The notes: a model not told the origin generated them from the letters alone. 64,000 bases of DNA from Alteromonas sp. BMJM2 (GCF_027257845.1 NZ_JAPVOT010000008.1:148445-212444), one strand, 5' to 3'. Shown: positions 17,967-28,501, counted from the stretch's first letter. A program made the numbers and translations.

Positions 17967-20900
17967 ATGAAAAAAACAACTTTAAGCGCTGCAATATTGG
18001 TGGCTTTATCTGCCACAACTGCTGCGGCGAATGACAGATTCGATTTAGATGCCCTTACTAAGGGTTTCGAGAAAAATGCAACCGTTGAACAATCTGCACT
18101 AGCGAAAGCTGGAACAACATGGCTTGTTAAAGCGAAAAGTTCTACTGCTACATCGGTAGCAGACGTAGCGCTGGCAAATCGCACTGGATTATCTAACCTT
18201 TCTAACCCAACAGATGCTGTTTACAACGCAAATACGGGCCTTGATATACTGCAGGCACAAATTGAATCTTTAGGTTTGAATGTATCGTTTAAATCTAGAA
18301 CAACTAACTTGGTTGCAGGTTTGGTTATCGATGGTTCTTCACAGGACATCGCTAAAATCAAAACCCTTAGCGGCGTAGAAAGTGTTTTGCCTGTTGTAAA
18401 TTCAGAACTTCACATCGCTGACAGTGCAGAATATATCAACGCAACAAGCTTAGTGACTGGTAATGTTGCAAGTGGTCAAGGTGTTCGTGTTGCCATCCTC
18501 GATTCAGGTCTAGATTATACGCATGCTGCTGTTGGCGGCCCGGGTACTATCGAAGCTTTCAACGAAGCATCTGCTGACCTTGCTGATACACCTGCGTGGC
18601 CTATCGGTAATGTTATTGGTGGTTTCGACTTCTTTAATGGCGACCCAGATCCAATGGATAACAACAACCACGGAACGCACGTAGCGCATTCTGTTTTGGG
18701 TGTTTCTCCTGACGCACAGGTTTATGCATACTCAGTATGTGCCGAAAACTGTCCAGGTGCGGCTCAGTTAGCCGGCCTTGAAGCGGCAATGGATCCAAAT
18801 GGCGACGGCGACATTTCTGACCGTGTAGATGTTATTAACATGTCTCTTGGTGGTGATTTCGGTACTAACCGTGGTGGCGCTGTTGGCGAGCTAATCGACA
18901 AAGCGGTCGAGCTTGGTGTTGTAGTTGCCATTTCTGCTGGTAACGATGGCCCTACTCCGTTTATCGTTGGTGGCCCGAGTACTACCACCAATGCACTTTC
19001 TGTAGGCGCGATGACTCACCCTACAACGGAAGAACAAGATATTTCAGCCTCGCTAGGCGAAACTGCAATTGTAGCTGTTGGCTCGGCATTTAATCCTGAG
19101 CCAGAGTTCTCAATTGATAGCACAACGCCAATTGTATATGCAGAGCCGGAAACTAATGCTACAGGTTGTGTTGAATATGCGGCCGACCTTACCGACCAAG
19201 TCGTTTTAATTGATCGCGGTGCGTGTGGGTTTACCACTAAAGTAGCCAATGCTGAAGCTGCTGGTGCTGCGTTTGTTATTGTAGCAAACAACATTGAAGG
19301 CGATGGCGCTTTCGTTATGGGCGGTACGCCAGCTGAGCCAATTGGCATCAACTCGGTAATGATTTCGAAAGAAGATGGCGACGCGCTTAAAGCATCAATT
19401 GAAGCTGGCAGTGCAATGTTTGCATTCGATTCAGTTCTTGTCGCTAAGCCTGGCGCGATTGCGACCTTTACTTCACGCGGTCCATCAGTAGACGGGTTGC
19501 TTAAACCTGAAATTACTGCGCCGGGTACCGCGATTGATACTGCGGCTGTTGGTACAGGCGACGGTACGTCTCCTATCAGTGGTACATCGTTCTCAAGCCC
19601 AATTACGGCTGGTGCTTTAGCTATGCTAGCGGAAGTGTTCCCTAACCGTAATGCGTTCGAGCTTAAAGCAACGCTGATGAACTATGCGAACCTTGACGTT
19701 ACGCTTGAGCCACGCTCAACGAACCCAGAAGCTGAACTTGCCCCAATTAGTTACATCGGTGCGGGTCTTGTTGATGTAGAAAAAGCGTCGATGTCTGCTA
19801 CTGCGGCATGGGACTCTTCTACTAAGCAAGCTGCTCTAGCGTTTGGCCTTCTTGGTCTTAACGAAACAGCGTCTATTACTAAAACAGTGACGGTTAAAAA
19901 CTTCTCTGGCGAGTCTAAAACTTACACATTGGCAGATGAAGCTCGCTTCGCCAATGATGCAGAGACTGGCGCGCTTACGATGGAATATCCAAGTACATTA
20001 ACGGTACCTGCTGGTCAAACAGTCACATTTGATGTTGTGGCGACTATTGACCCAACTAAGCTTCCAGAGTGGACATTAGACAGCACAGTAGCTGGCAGCC
20101 CAGATGGAACTGCAGAGCTAACATCGGTGGAGTTCGACGGTGCACTTATGTTCACTGATGAAGCCGAAGAAACAATGCACCTTGTTTACCACGTATTGCC
20201 GAAAGCGTACGGCTCGGTAGAACTAGGTACTGAACTAACTGAAGACGGTGTTTTACGTACCGTAACTAATACTGGTTCTGTTGACTTTGACACTGCACTT
20301 GTTGCTACCATGATTGATAGCGGTGTAGATGCTGACAAGCAATTTGATATTGTAAGCACGTCACTTGAGTACGCATCAGTACCTGCTGAAACCTGTGAAG
20401 CAGGTGCAATCGTATTTACTAACATCACCATGCGCGACCCAGTGGCATCATTGCATTCAGCTGGTTTCTTCATGGACGTGGATGTTGATGGCGATGGCGT
20501 TTTTGACTTTACTGCGCAAACTCTTAATGAGTCAGCATTTGGTAGAGACTCTACTGCCGTACTTACCTTCACTCGCCCATTTGGTGCGTTATCTGGTCAG
20601 TTGTTTGGCACAATTCACGAGCCAGGCTCAAACGTATTAAGCATGGTAAGCTGTGCGGACGCGTTAGGTCTAACTATTGCTGACCTTGGCAATGCGAGTG
20701 CAACTGTTGCCTTCCGTGTTGAGAACAGTGCTTTTGACTTCTTCCCATCTGTAGCATACGACGAAGACTTGGTAATCTCTAATTACTCGTTCCCACTTCT
20801 TGGCGCACCTACAGTAGTAGATGCAAGCGGTGAAGCGGTAGCGACTCTAGAACCAGGCCAATCAGCGTTCTTAAGTGGTGTAGGAACAGGCGGTTTCACA

Positions 20901-21386
20901 TTCTTAGGTGCTGACGGTGCTGTTGCAACAACAATACCTGTAGACGGTGGAAATGCACCAACGATTGAAGCGCAGTCTTTTGACGTTGATGAAAACACGG
21001 AAACAGGTACGGTTGTCGGTACTATTGAAGCGTCAGACGTAGATGGTATTACAAGCCCAGTATCAGAGTTCTTCGTTCAGTCTTCTAGCTCGATTGCACT
21101 GTCTGTTTCTCGTGATGGTACCATCACGGTAGCAGATAGTTCTCTGTTGGATTTTGATGCCGGATTCGAGAGCGTTACTATGGAAGTAGTGGCAATTGAT
21201 ACATCTGGAAAAATCTCTGAGCCGGCTGAAATTACAGTATCGGTTAATAACCTAGCTGACGAAGTGAGTGAGCAACCTGCTCCACCACCGCCTGCTCCAG
21301 AACCTCGTTCTACTGGTGGCGGTTCTACCGGTTGGTTGAGCTTGTTACTTCTACCAGCAATTTACCTACGTAGACGTTTTAAATAA
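17967..21386 (+). CDS. Secreted S8 (subtilisin-like) serine protease with GlyGly-CTERM tail
   Basis: A 1139-residue exported protease. Residues 1-21 form a signal peptide (ends TTAAAND). A propeptide-like region follows to about 150. The catalytic triad is visible: D179 (VAILDSGLDYTH), H235 (NNHGTHVAH) and S541 (SGTSFSSPITAG). A protease-associated (PA) domain is inserted between His and Ser, about 375-480, with VLIDRGACGFTTKVANAEAAGA. Beta-sandwich regions fill 600-1100, the last one cadherin-like. The C-terminus has GGGSTGWLSLLLLPAIYLRR: Gly-rich motif, hydrophobic segment and basic end, a GlyGly-CTERM signal processed by rhombosortase after type II secretion in other bacteria. It is monocistronic with its own terminator and probably serves extracellular protein degradation. 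Confidence 0.95.
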   Translation: MKKTTLSAAILVALSATTAAANDRFDLDALTKGFEKNATVEQSALAKAGTTWLVKAKSSTATSVADVALANRTGLSNLSNPTDAVYNANTGLDILQAQIESLGLNVSFKSRTTNLVAGLVIDGSSQDIAKIKTLSGVESVLPVVNSELHIADSAEYINATSLVTGNVASGQGVRVAILDSGLDYTHAAVGGPGTIEAFNEASADLADTPAWPIGNVIGGFDFFNGDPDPMDNNNHGTHVAHSVLGVSPDAQVYAYSVCAENCPGAAQLAGLEAAMDPNGDGDISDRVDVINMSLGGDFGTNRGGAVGELIDKAVELGVVVAISAGNDGPTPFIVGGPSTTTNALSVGAMTHPTTEEQDISASLGETAIVAVGSAFNPEPEFSIDSTTPIVYAEPETNATGCVEYAADLTDQVVLIDRGACGFTTKVANAEAAGAAFVIVANNIEGDGAFVMGGTPAEPIGINSVMISKEDGDALKASIEAGSAMFAFDSVLVAKPGAIATFTSRGPSVDGLLKPEITAPGTAIDTAAVGTGDGTSPISGTSFSSPITAGALAMLAEVFPNRNAFELKATLMNYANLDVTLEPRSTNPEAELAPISYIGAGLVDVEKASMSATAAWDSSTKQAALAFGLLGLNETASITKTVTVKNFSGESKTYTLADEARFANDAETGALTMEYPSTLTVPAGQTVTFDVVATIDPTKLPEWTLDSTVAGSPDGTAELTSVEFDGALMFTDEAEETMHLVYHVLPKAYGSVELGTELTEDGVLRTVTNTGSVDFDTALVATMIDSGVDADKQFDIVSTSLEYASVPAETCEAGAIVFTNITMRDPVASLHSAGFFMDVDVDGDGVFDFTAQTLNESAFGRDSTAVLTFTRPFGALSGQLFGTIHEPGSNVLSMVSCADALGLTIADLGNASATVAFRVENSAFDFFPSVAYDEDLVISNYSFPLLGAPTVVDASGEAVATLEPGQSAFLSGVGTGGFTFLGADGAVATTIPVDGGNAPTIEAQSFDVDENTETGTVVGTIEASDVDGITSPVSEFFVQSSSSIALSVSRDGTITVADSSLLDFDAGFESVTMEVVAIDTSGKISEPAEITVSVNNLADEVSEQPAPPPPAPEPRSTGGGSTGWLSLLLLPAIYLRRRFK

Positions 21387-21407
21387 TTTTATGTAGCTAA
21401 AATTAAA

Positions 21408-21436
21408 AAGCCCCTTTTTCAAAGGGGCTTTTTTTT
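21408..21436 (+). terminator. Terminator after S8 protease
   Basis: Stem AAGCCCCTTT/AAAGGGGCTT around TTC, followed by a run of T, 22 bp after the protease stop. The rmuC gene converges from the right, so it may serve both. Confidence 0.9.
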
Positions 21437-21492
21437 GCGCAAACTCTACAAGTACAGGTCAATGTTTGAGTTGATGTTTAATGAGCACAAGC

Positions 21493-22884
21493 TTAATCCT
21501 GTTTATCGTCGCTAGATAAACCATGCTGGTTCACATCTAATCGCTTACTAGGCTGTACTCCCAACTCTCTAAAGTTTTCTATTTGGCGAACAATGTTTCC
21601 TCTACCACGTGTTAGCTTATTCATAGCCTGTTCAAAGCTGCCTTGGGCACTGTCTAACGACTTACCCACTTTTTCCATATCGTTAATAAAGCCTACAAAT
21701 TTGTCGTAAAGCTTTCCGGCCTGCTCTGCTATTTTTTGCGCGTTTTGATTTTGATATTCGTACTGCCAAATATTGTTAATTGTACGCAAGGCAACAAGTA
21801 AATTAGTCGGACTAACCAACATGATATTGTGATTTAGCGCCAAAGTGACTAGCTCTGGCTCTTCTTCTACTGCCAATAAAAATGCGGGCTCTATGGGAAT
21901 AAATAGCAGCACATAGTCAAGGGTTCTTAACCCTTTGAGATTTTGATAGTCTTTTGCCCCTAACCCCTTAATGTGTCCTTTGATAGAAGTCACATGCTGG
22001 CTTAAATACAGCGCTTTTTGCGATTCGTCTTCGCAGTTGTAAAAACGCTCATAGGCTGCAAGACTGACCTTTGAATCTATGATGACATCTTTGTCGTTAG
22101 GTAAATGGACGACAACATCCGGTTGTAAACGCCTTCCGCTATCAGAGTTGGCAGATACTTGGGTCTCAAATTCATGCCCCTCTCTTAGGCCCGACTCTTT
22201 TAATATGCGCTCTAAAACCACTTCGCCCCAATTTCCTTGTTTCTTATTATCACCTTTGAGTGCGCTTGTAAGCGCAGAAGCTTCTTCTGTTATTTTTTGA
22301 TTAAGTTCTTTCAGGCTTAGTATCTCTGTTTTAAGAGACGCCCGCTCTTGTCCTTCTCTTATATGCTGCTCTGATATTTGACGCTTGAAGCCTTCAAGTT
22401 CGTTCTTAAACGGCGCGAGCACTGCCTCAATATTTTGTTTGGTTTGCGTTGTGTATCGCTGCTGCTTTTCCTCAAAGATTCTATTGGCTAGATTTTCAAA
22501 CTGTGTTTGCAGCCGTTGTTCAGAGGCAGCCATATTGGCCAGTTTTTCTTCATGGTTTTCATGAAGCGCATCTATTCGCCCTTGCTGGGCCTCGTTTTGC
22601 GCTTTCACTCTAGCTAGCGCAATGCGCTCTTCATGTAACGACTGCACTAGAGATTGATTCGTAATTTCTAGTTGCTCGACTCGTTCAGATTTTGCGCTAA
22701 CTACTGCGAAGTGTTGTCTTAGAGACGTTAGTTCACTGGATAGCTCGTCATAACTGCTTTCTTTGTTTCGTAATTGAGCGTTGAAATGTAGGGAACGAGC
22801 AACAAAGCCGACAAGAAGAATTAAGGTGATGACAGCAATGATGAATAATACAAGGGAGTGTGAGGATAAGTATTGGATAAACAT
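21493..22884 (-). CDS. rmuC: DNA recombination protein RmuC homologue
   Basis: RmuC family protein, anchored to the membrane and linked in E. coli to limiting inversions at short inverted repeats; a nuclease-like fold is predicted for the family. I place the start at 22882-22884 (MFIQYLSSH), because the longer open frame to 22983 runs through the fumA terminator. The product has 463 residues: a membrane segment at about 10-30, a long coiled coil to about 190 with many Q, E and K, then the conserved RmuC domain with LKGDNKKQGNWGEVVLERIL, PDVVVHLPNDKDVIIDSKVS and YVLLFIPIEPAFLLA. Monocistronic. Confidence 0.93.
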   Translation of the reverse strand: MFIQYLSSHSLVLFIIAVITLILLVGFVARSLHFNAQLRNKESSYDELSSELTSLRQHFAVVSAKSERVEQLEITNQSLVQSLHEERIALARVKAQNEAQQGRIDALHENHEEKLANMAASEQRLQTQFENLANRIFEEKQQRYTTQTKQNIEAVLAPFKNELEGFKRQISEQHIREGQERASLKTEILSLKELNQKITEEASALTSALKGDNKKQGNWGEVVLERILKESGLREGHEFETQVSANSDSGRRLQPDVVVHLPNDKDVIIDSKVSLAAYERFYNCEDESQKALYLSQHVTSIKGHIKGLGAKDYQNLKGLRTLDYVLLFIPIEPAFLLAVEEEPELVTLALNHNIMLVSPTNLLVALRTINNIWQYEYQNQNAQKIAEQAGKLYDKFVGFINDMEKVGKSLDSAQGSFEQAMNKLTRGRGNIVRQIENFRELGVQPSKRLDVNQHGLSSDDKQD

Positions 22885-22924
22885 AGTGCGCTTTTGTACT
22901 GTTATTTTGTACAGCACTATAAAC

Positions 22925-22955
22925 AAAAACAGGCGCCATTGGCACCTGTTTTTTT
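22925..22955 (-). terminator. Terminator after fumA
   Basis: Stem AACAGGTGCC/GGCGCCTGTT on the minus strand with one mismatch and a 3-nt loop, followed by T-rich sequence, about 60 bp past the fumarase stop. Its A/T flanks allow use in both directions. It overlaps the upstream open frame of rmuC, which argues for the later rmuC start. Confidence 0.75.
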
Positions 22956-23016
22956 CTAGTGTATCTAACATCCCCCAACACATAGTGCTTGAGGAGCGTT
23001 TTTACATAAAAACCGC

Positions 23017-24546
23017 TTATTTACTCAGTGATGAATCTAAATCTTCGATTTTTGCCTTCCAAATAGCAGGCCCAGTTTTGTGGGCATTGGCACCGGTGCT
23101 ATCAACCGCTACGGTTACCGGCATATCTTCAACGTCGAACTCGTAAATAGCTTCCATACCAAGCTCTTCAAAGGCCACAACTCGAGACTTCTTGATGGCT
23201 TTAGACACTAAGTAAGCCGCACCGCCTACAGCCATTAAATATACCGCTTTGTGTTTAGCGATTGAGTCTACCGTAGCAGGACCGCGTTCAGCTTTACCAA
23301 TCATGCCAATTAGGCCTGTTTTCTCAAGCATCATATCGGTAAACTTATCCATACGTGTTGCAGTTGTTGGGCCTGCTGGGCCAACCACTTCATCGCCAAC
23401 CGCATCAACCGGTCCCACGTAGTAGATGAATCGATTAGTCAGGTCAACGCCTTCTGGTAATCCTTCACCATTATCCATCATGGTTTGAATGCGCTTATGG
23501 GCAGCATCTCGCCCGGTTAGCATTTTTCCAGAAAGTAGTACTGTTTCGCCGACTTTCCAGTCTTGTATGTCTTCTTTAGTCACATCGTTTAAATTTACGC
23601 GGCGAGTATTTTCACCGACTTCCCAGGTCACTTCTGGCCAGTCTTCTAAACGTGGCGGCGTTAGTTCAGCAGGACCAGAACCATCAAGGTAGAAATGAGC
23701 GTGGCGTGTGGCCGCGCAATTAGGGATCATAGCAACCGGCTTAGATGCAGCGTGAGTAGGCAGTGATTTAATCTTAACATCAACAACGGTAGTCAGACCG
23801 CCAAGTCCTTGAGCGCCAATGCCTAACTTGTTGACTCGCTCAAAAATCTCAAGACGCAATTTTTCATCGGTATTTTGCGGGCCGCGTTCAATCAGTTCCT
23901 GAATGTCCACAGGATCCATCAAACTCTCTTTTGCCAAGACCGCTGCTTTTTCAGCAGTACCACCTATGCCTATGCCAAGCATACCTGGCGGACACCAACC
24001 TGCCCCCATAGTTGGCAATGTTTTTACCACCCAATCAGCAATGTCATCGCTAGGGTTAAGCATAACCATTTTTGATTTATTTTCAGAACCACCGCCTTTA
24101 GCAGCGATCATGACTTCAATTTTTTCGCCTGGCACCATATCAATGTGTACAACTGCCGGCGTGTTGTCTTTCGTATTCTGTCTTGCCCCTGCTGGATCTG
24201 ACACGATAGAGGCTCTTAAGGGGTTATCTGGGTTGAGGTAGGCACGGCGCGTCCCCTCATCTACCATTTCCTGCACTGTCATGTCGGTCTTATCCCAAGA
24301 CACGCCCATTCCTACTTTTACAAAACAGGTTACTATCCCGGTGTCTTGGCACAAGGGACGTTTACCCTCTGCCGACATACGAGAATTAATAAGAATCTGA
24401 GCCATGGCGTCTTTGGCCGCTTGGCTTTGCTCTTTGTTATAGGCTTCCTCGACTGCTTTTACATAGTCTAACGGATGGTAGTAAGAAATGAACTGCAGGG
24501 AATCTTCAATACTATCAATGAAGTCTTGTTGACGGATAACGGTCAT
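23017..24546 (-). CDS. fumA: Class I fumarate hydratase (4Fe-4S)
   Basis: Oxygen-sensitive iron-sulfur fumarase of the TCA cycle, converting fumarate to L-malate. The 509 residues contain both the alpha and beta class I domains. Cluster ligands can be seen in RPLCQDTGIVTC, AGWCPPGMLGIGIGG and MIPNCAATRHAHF. The beta domain shows VLLSGKMLTGRDAAHKR and YVGPVDAVGDEVVGPAGPTT. GAGGAT precedes the ATG at 24544-24546. It is monocistronic, ends in its own terminator, and is divergent from pabB. Confidence 0.95.
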   Translation of the reverse strand: MTVIRQQDFIDSIEDSLQFISYYHPLDYVKAVEEAYNKEQSQAAKDAMAQILINSRMSAEGKRPLCQDTGIVTCFVKVGMGVSWDKTDMTVQEMVDEGTRRAYLNPDNPLRASIVSDPAGARQNTKDNTPAVVHIDMVPGEKIEVMIAAKGGGSENKSKMVMLNPSDDIADWVVKTLPTMGAGWCPPGMLGIGIGGTAEKAAVLAKESLMDPVDIQELIERGPQNTDEKLRLEIFERVNKLGIGAQGLGGLTTVVDVKIKSLPTHAASKPVAMIPNCAATRHAHFYLDGSGPAELTPPRLEDWPEVTWEVGENTRRVNLNDVTKEDIQDWKVGETVLLSGKMLTGRDAAHKRIQTMMDNGEGLPEGVDLTNRFIYYVGPVDAVGDEVVGPAGPTTATRMDKFTDMMLEKTGLIGMIGKAERGPATVDSIAKHKAVYLMAVGGAAYLVSKAIKKSRVVAFEELGMEAIYEFDVEDMPVTVAVDSTGANAHKTGPAIWKAKIEDLDSSLSK

Positions 24547-24755
24547 GACATCCTCTTTTTATTTTGCTTTCGTGGTCTTAGCTAACTAAAAAAGCGTATA
24601 CTAACGCATCTATTATCATCGCACCATGCAAAAGCGTGTGCCGTTGGGTTTTTATCATTGTTGGCAGCGTAATTTACGCATCAGTTACAATGCATATGTC
24701 CATTTGAGTGCAGCGAATATGCCTAGTATAGAAGAACAAAGCGCAAATAATATTT

Positions 24756-26336
24756 ATGTCTTTTATTGCAGATATCACCAACGTTTCCGTTACTCCTTTC
24801 ACACAGCAACAAATTGCGCACTTTTTGAGTGCAGATAGCGCGGCTGCTTCAACCACATTCTTAAACTTGTTTAGTCAGGTTGCTCACTGTGAGTGGTCAA
24901 TTTTGCTCGACACTGCGGGTTCAAAGCAAAGTGATGGCCGTTTTAACATCATGGCGTGGAACCCGTCTTTGATGATTAGAGCCGCAAAAGGGCAAACCCA
25001 ATTGATTGATGCCATCAGTAATACTTCATGTACAGTCAATGAAGCGCCCTTCGAAGCAACTGAAAAATATCTACACAAACAGGTTGCGCATATTGCCGAT
25101 ACAGTTGACAGCCAATTTGCTCATTTGCCTTTTCTCATCGGGGTTGCCGGAATGGCAGGCTACGATACAGGCAGGTTTTACGAAACCCTACCCGCTCGTG
25201 CTGAAGATGACTACGACACGCCTGACTTTGCTGTAGGCCTGTACTTACAGTCGATTATTGAAGACACGAAAACTGGGCTTTTTTATTATTGCTCAGCGAA
25301 TAGCAGTACTCAGCCTGATTTTTCTCAACCTGATTTTTCTCAATCGAGCTTTTCCCACGTCGATTTTCCAGACCAAAGTTGGTTACAAACAGTAAATTCA
25401 AACTTAGCAGCGCAAAACTCAATAAATGAGAATACTCGTGAACAGGGCGAAAATCGTGGACGTGCAGAATCTTTAAAACGCGAAGAATTCACTGTAACGA
25501 CCCCCTTTGCGTCTAATTTGACGAAACACGAATATTGCCAGCGACTTTCGACAATCCATGAATACCTGACTGCGGGTGACTGTTATCAAGTGAATATGGC
25601 TCAGCGTTTCACTGCGCATTATCGTGGCGACTTTTGGACAGCATACTGTCGATTGCGCGATACTAATCAAGCGCCATTTTCAGCGTATTTTCATTTACCC
25701 GAAGGAACTATAGCGAGCATCTCGCCTGAACGTTTTCTGAGCGTAAAGAATGGTATTGTAGAAACCAAACCTATTAAAGGCACCCGTCCCCGTTTTACGG
25801 ATAAACAGCGTGATGAAGAAAGTGCAAACTCGCTGTTGAATGCAGAAAAAGATCGATCTGAAAATTTGATGATTGTGGACTTGCTTCGCAATGACATTTC
25901 AAAACACTGCAACCCTGGAACGGTGAATGTTCCAGCCTTATTTGCTCTTGAAAGCTATGAGGCGGTGCACCACCTTGTAAGCACAGTCACAGGAAAGTTA
26001 GCAAGCGAATCAACACCACTAGACCTTTTGGCATCAGCATTTCCTGGAGGCTCAATTACTGGAGCACCCAAGATTAGATCTATGGAAATTATTGATGAAT
26101 TAGAACCACATAGACGCAATATCTATTGTGGCAGTATATTTTATATGGGGTGTCGTCAGGACATGGACTCAAGTATCTGTATACGCACCGTATTGGCAGA
26201 AAACAATAAGCTGCATTGCTGGGCAGGCGGTGGTATTGTTTTGGACTCACAGGCGCCAGACGAATACCAAGAAACATTAGATAAAGTATCGAAAATAATC
26301 CCTGTGTTAGCTGCATTTAACGAGGGCAATGAATGA
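24756..26336 (+). CDS. pabB: Aminodeoxychorismate synthase component I
   Basis: Makes 4-amino-4-deoxychorismate from chorismate and ammonia (delivered by PabA), the first step to p-aminobenzoate and folate. The 526 residues show an N-terminal PabB domain and a C-terminal chorismate-binding domain with ETKPIKGTRPRF (the lysine of PIKGT is specific for PabB as against TrpE), AEKDRSENLMIVDLLRND, and FPGGSITGAPKIRSMEIID. Between the domains, near residues 185-205, is a small repeat (FSQPDFSQ) absent from typical members. The stop overlaps the start of the Nudix gene by 4 bp, so the two are coupled. No pabA is present in this window. Confidence 0.95.
   Translation: MSFIADITNVSVTPFTQQQIAHFLSADSAAASTTFLNLFSQVAHCEWSILLDTAGSKQSDGRFNIMAWNPSLMIRAAKGQTQLIDAISNTSCTVNEAPFEATEKYLHKQVAHIADTVDSQFAHLPFLIGVAGMAGYDTGRFYETLPARAEDDYDTPDFAVGLYLQSIIEDTKTGLFYYCSANSSTQPDFSQPDFSQSSFSHVDFPDQSWLQTVNSNLAAQNSINENTREQGENRGRAESLKREEFTVTTPFASNLTKHEYCQRLSTIHEYLTAGDCYQVNMAQRFTAHYRGDFWTAYCRLRDTNQAPFSAYFHLPEGTIASISPERFLSVKNGIVETKPIKGTRPRFTDKQRDEESANSLLNAEKDRSENLMIVDLLRNDISKHCNPGTVNVPALFALESYEAVHHLVSTVTGKLASESTPLDLLASAFPGGSITGAPKIRSMEIIDELEPHRRNIYCGSIFYMGCRQDMDSSICIRTVLAENNKLHCWAGGGIVLDSQAPDEYQETLDKVSKIIPVLAAFNEGNE
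25314..25343 (+). repeat. 15-bp tandem repeat inside pabB
   Basis: Two exact tandem copies of CCTGATTTTTCTCAA, followed by two degenerate copies, coding for the Phe/Ser-rich spacer between the two PabB domains. The unit keeps the frame. Confidence 0.8.
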
Positions 26337-26905
26337 CAAAAGATGAATTTTTGAATCAGTTTCACCATTTGCGTCTGCCGCATTTAGAGCCTGACTTTCC
26401 CCTTACCAAAACGGGACGGCCTGCGGCAGTTCTCATTCCTCTAGTCGATTATGGCACTTCTCTTAGCGTGCTTCTTACAGAGCGAGCACATCATTTACGT
26501 CATCACCCAGGGCAAATTAGCTTTCCGGGCGGTGCAGTTGAAGAATCTGATAACACCCTTTTTGATGCAGCAATGCGAGAAGCTGATGAGGAAATTGGGT
26601 TGCCGCCCAGTCATGTAGACATTGTTGGCGTTCTTCCTCGCTACCGTACCGTCAGTGGTTACGAAATTGCGCCCGTAGTCGGGTTCGTTAATCCAAGCTT
26701 TGAACTCAAACTTGATCCCAATGAAGTTGAAAGCGCTTTTGAAGTACCGTTAGCTCACGTTTTAAACCGAAAAAACCATTTAATTCATAAAACCCATCTT
26801 AATAAACGGGCATTTCCCATTTATTTCATACCATGGCAAGAGCGTATGATTTGGGGTGCAACTGCAGCTATCCTACGAAATCTTTCACACCATATTCATC
26901 CGTAA
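26333..26905 (+). CDS. nudL: Nudix hydrolase, CoA pyrophosphatase type
   Basis: Nudix hydrolase likely to cleave CoA and its derivatives to 3',5'-ADP and phosphopantetheine. The 190 residues contain the UPF0035/CoA motif LTERAHHLRHHPGQISFPGG directly before the Nudix box, whose core is GAVEESDNTLFDAAMREADE followed by EIGLP, with the metal-binding READEE. It overlaps pabB by 4 bp; pabB next to nudL is a common pairing in gammaproteobacteria. Confidence 0.92.
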   Translation: MTKDEFLNQFHHLRLPHLEPDFPLTKTGRPAAVLIPLVDYGTSLSVLLTERAHHLRHHPGQISFPGGAVEESDNTLFDAAMREADEEIGLPPSHVDIVGVLPRYRTVSGYEIAPVVGFVNPSFELKLDPNEVESAFEVPLAHVLNRKNHLIHKTHLNKRAFPIYFIPWQERMIWGATAAILRNLSHHIHP

Positions 26906-27100
26906 GCAACTGAAAAAAATCGATATTACCGTTTCTGCCTTCAGTAATTCCACGCTTACAAGGAGAGTGAGTAATTCGCCCTATCAATTTATCTTTACAG
27001 TCTATTAGCAAAACTAATCACATTATTAGCATTTCTGTATTGTAGTTAATGTTTGCTGAATGCATGATCGTTGTCATTACTAAATAACATTTTGAAGTTT

Positions 27101-28501
27101 ATGATAAGTGTATTTGACATGTTTAGCGTTGGTATTGGTCCTTCAAGTTCACATACTGTTGGCCCAATGAAAGCAGGTGCTGAATTTGCTGCTTTTCTAG
27201 CAAAATCAGAAACAAAATCTGAAGGCCCGAAATCAGATTCGCTTTTATCGAGCGTAGACACGATAAAGGTTGAGCTTTTTGGTTCACTGGGCCAAACCGG
27301 CATAGGCCATGGAACGGGTAAAGCCGTTATCCTCGGTCTTTTAGGTCACACCCCTGAATTTGTCGACGTTGATAAAATTGACGCCATGCTTGAGCATGTG
27401 CACTTAACAGAAACACTGTGTTTAAACGACGAAAAAGAAATCGCGTTTCCTAACAAGAACGCCATTGTCTTTCATCGCAGAAAGACATTGCCTAAACACG
27501 CAAATGCATTAACGTTTTTCGCCATGAATGGCGCGACGGTTGTCGCTCAGCAAACCTATTACAGCATCGGTGGTGGCTTTATCATCAAAGATGAAGATTT
27601 TGATGAAACAAAAGCACATGCCGCGTCGCTGCAGGCTGAAGTTCCCCTGCCCTTTAAAACGGCAGAAGAGCTTTTGTTGCTGTGTAAAAACAATGGTTTG
27701 AGCATCAGCTCGTTAATGCTTAAGAATGAGTCAACATTTAGGCCTAAACATGAAGTCAAGCAAGCGCTTTATAATATTTGGCTTGTTATGAAAGCGTGTA
27801 TTCAGCGTGGGATAGAAAGCGAAGGCATTTTACCTGGCGGTTTAAAGGTGGTACGTCGAGCTCCAGGGCTTTACCGTCGCTTACAAACCGAACATACCAC
27901 CGACCCCATGCAGACCATGGATTGGGTAAATCTATTTGCATTGGCTGTTAACGAAGAAAATGCCTCGGGTGGTCGTGTGGTTACAGCGCCAACCAATGGG
28001 GCCGCTGGAATTATTCCAGCGGTATTGCAATACGTTGATAAATTCATCCGACCTGTGGATGAAGAAGTAGCCAGTCGATTTCTCCTTACCGCTGGAGCGA
28101 TAGGCATTCTGTATAAAGAGAATGCGTCAATCTCTGGGGCCGAAGTTGGCTGCCAAGGCGAAGTTGGCGTGGCGTGTTCAATGGCTGCTGGCGCACTTGC
28201 AGAAATTATGGGCGGAACGGCATCATCGGTCGAGAACGCAGCGGAAATTGGAATGGAGCACAATTTAGGTCTTACCTGCGACCCTGTTGGCGGTTTAGTT
28301 CAAGTGCCTTGCATCGAGCGTAATGCGATGGGTGCGATAAAAGCGATTAACGCCTCGAGGCTCGCTCTTCGCGGTACCGGCGAGCATAAGGTATCGTTAG
28401 ACAAGGTGATTAAAACTATGCGCGATACTGGAAACGACATGAAAACGAAATACAAAGAAACTGCCCGCGGTGGCTTAGCGGTTAACATTATTGAGTGCTA
28501 G
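27101..28501 (+). CDS. sdaA: L-serine ammonia-lyase (iron-sulfur type)
   Basis: Deaminates L-serine to pyruvate and ammonia with an oxygen-labile 4Fe-4S cluster. The start is the ATG at 27101 because the protein then begins [20 protein letters not shown], the same as E. coli SdaA; a TTG ten codons upstream adds nothing conserved. It has 466 residues with the beta domain first and the catalytic alpha domain after about 200. Cluster cysteines are in [16 protein letters not shown] and [24 protein letters not shown] precedes the ATG. Monocistronic with a terminator. It may feed serine into pyruvate alongside the aminotransferase at 7.3 kb, which is inference. Confidence 0.95.
   Translation: MISVFDMFSVGIGPSSSHTVGPMKAGAEFAAFLAKSETKSEGPKSDSLLSSVDTIKVELFGSLGQTGIGHGTGKAVILGLLGHTPEFVDVDKIDAMLEHVHLTETLCLNDEKEIAFPNKNAIVFHRRKTLPKHANALTFFAMNGATVVAQQTYYSIGGGFIIKDEDFDETKAHAASLQAEVPLPFKTAEELLLLCKNNGLSISSLMLKNESTFRPKHEVKQALYNIWLVMKACIQRGIESEGILPGGLKVVRRAPGLYRRLQTEHTTDPMQTMDWVNLFALAVNEENASGGRVVTAPTNGAAGIIPAVLQYVDKFIRPVDEEVASRFLLTAGAIGILYKENASISGAEVGCQGEVGVACSMAAGALAEIMGGTASSVENAAEIGMEHNLGLTCDPVGGLVQVPCIERNAMGAIKAINASRLALRGTGEHKVSLDKVIKTMRDTGNDMKTKYKETARGGLAVNIIEC

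Noticed and set aside
21493..22983. Longer rmuC start (MCWGMLDTL...)
   Set aside because: The extra N-terminal part lies across the fumA terminator hairpin and has no homology, so the later ATG at 22884 is preferred.
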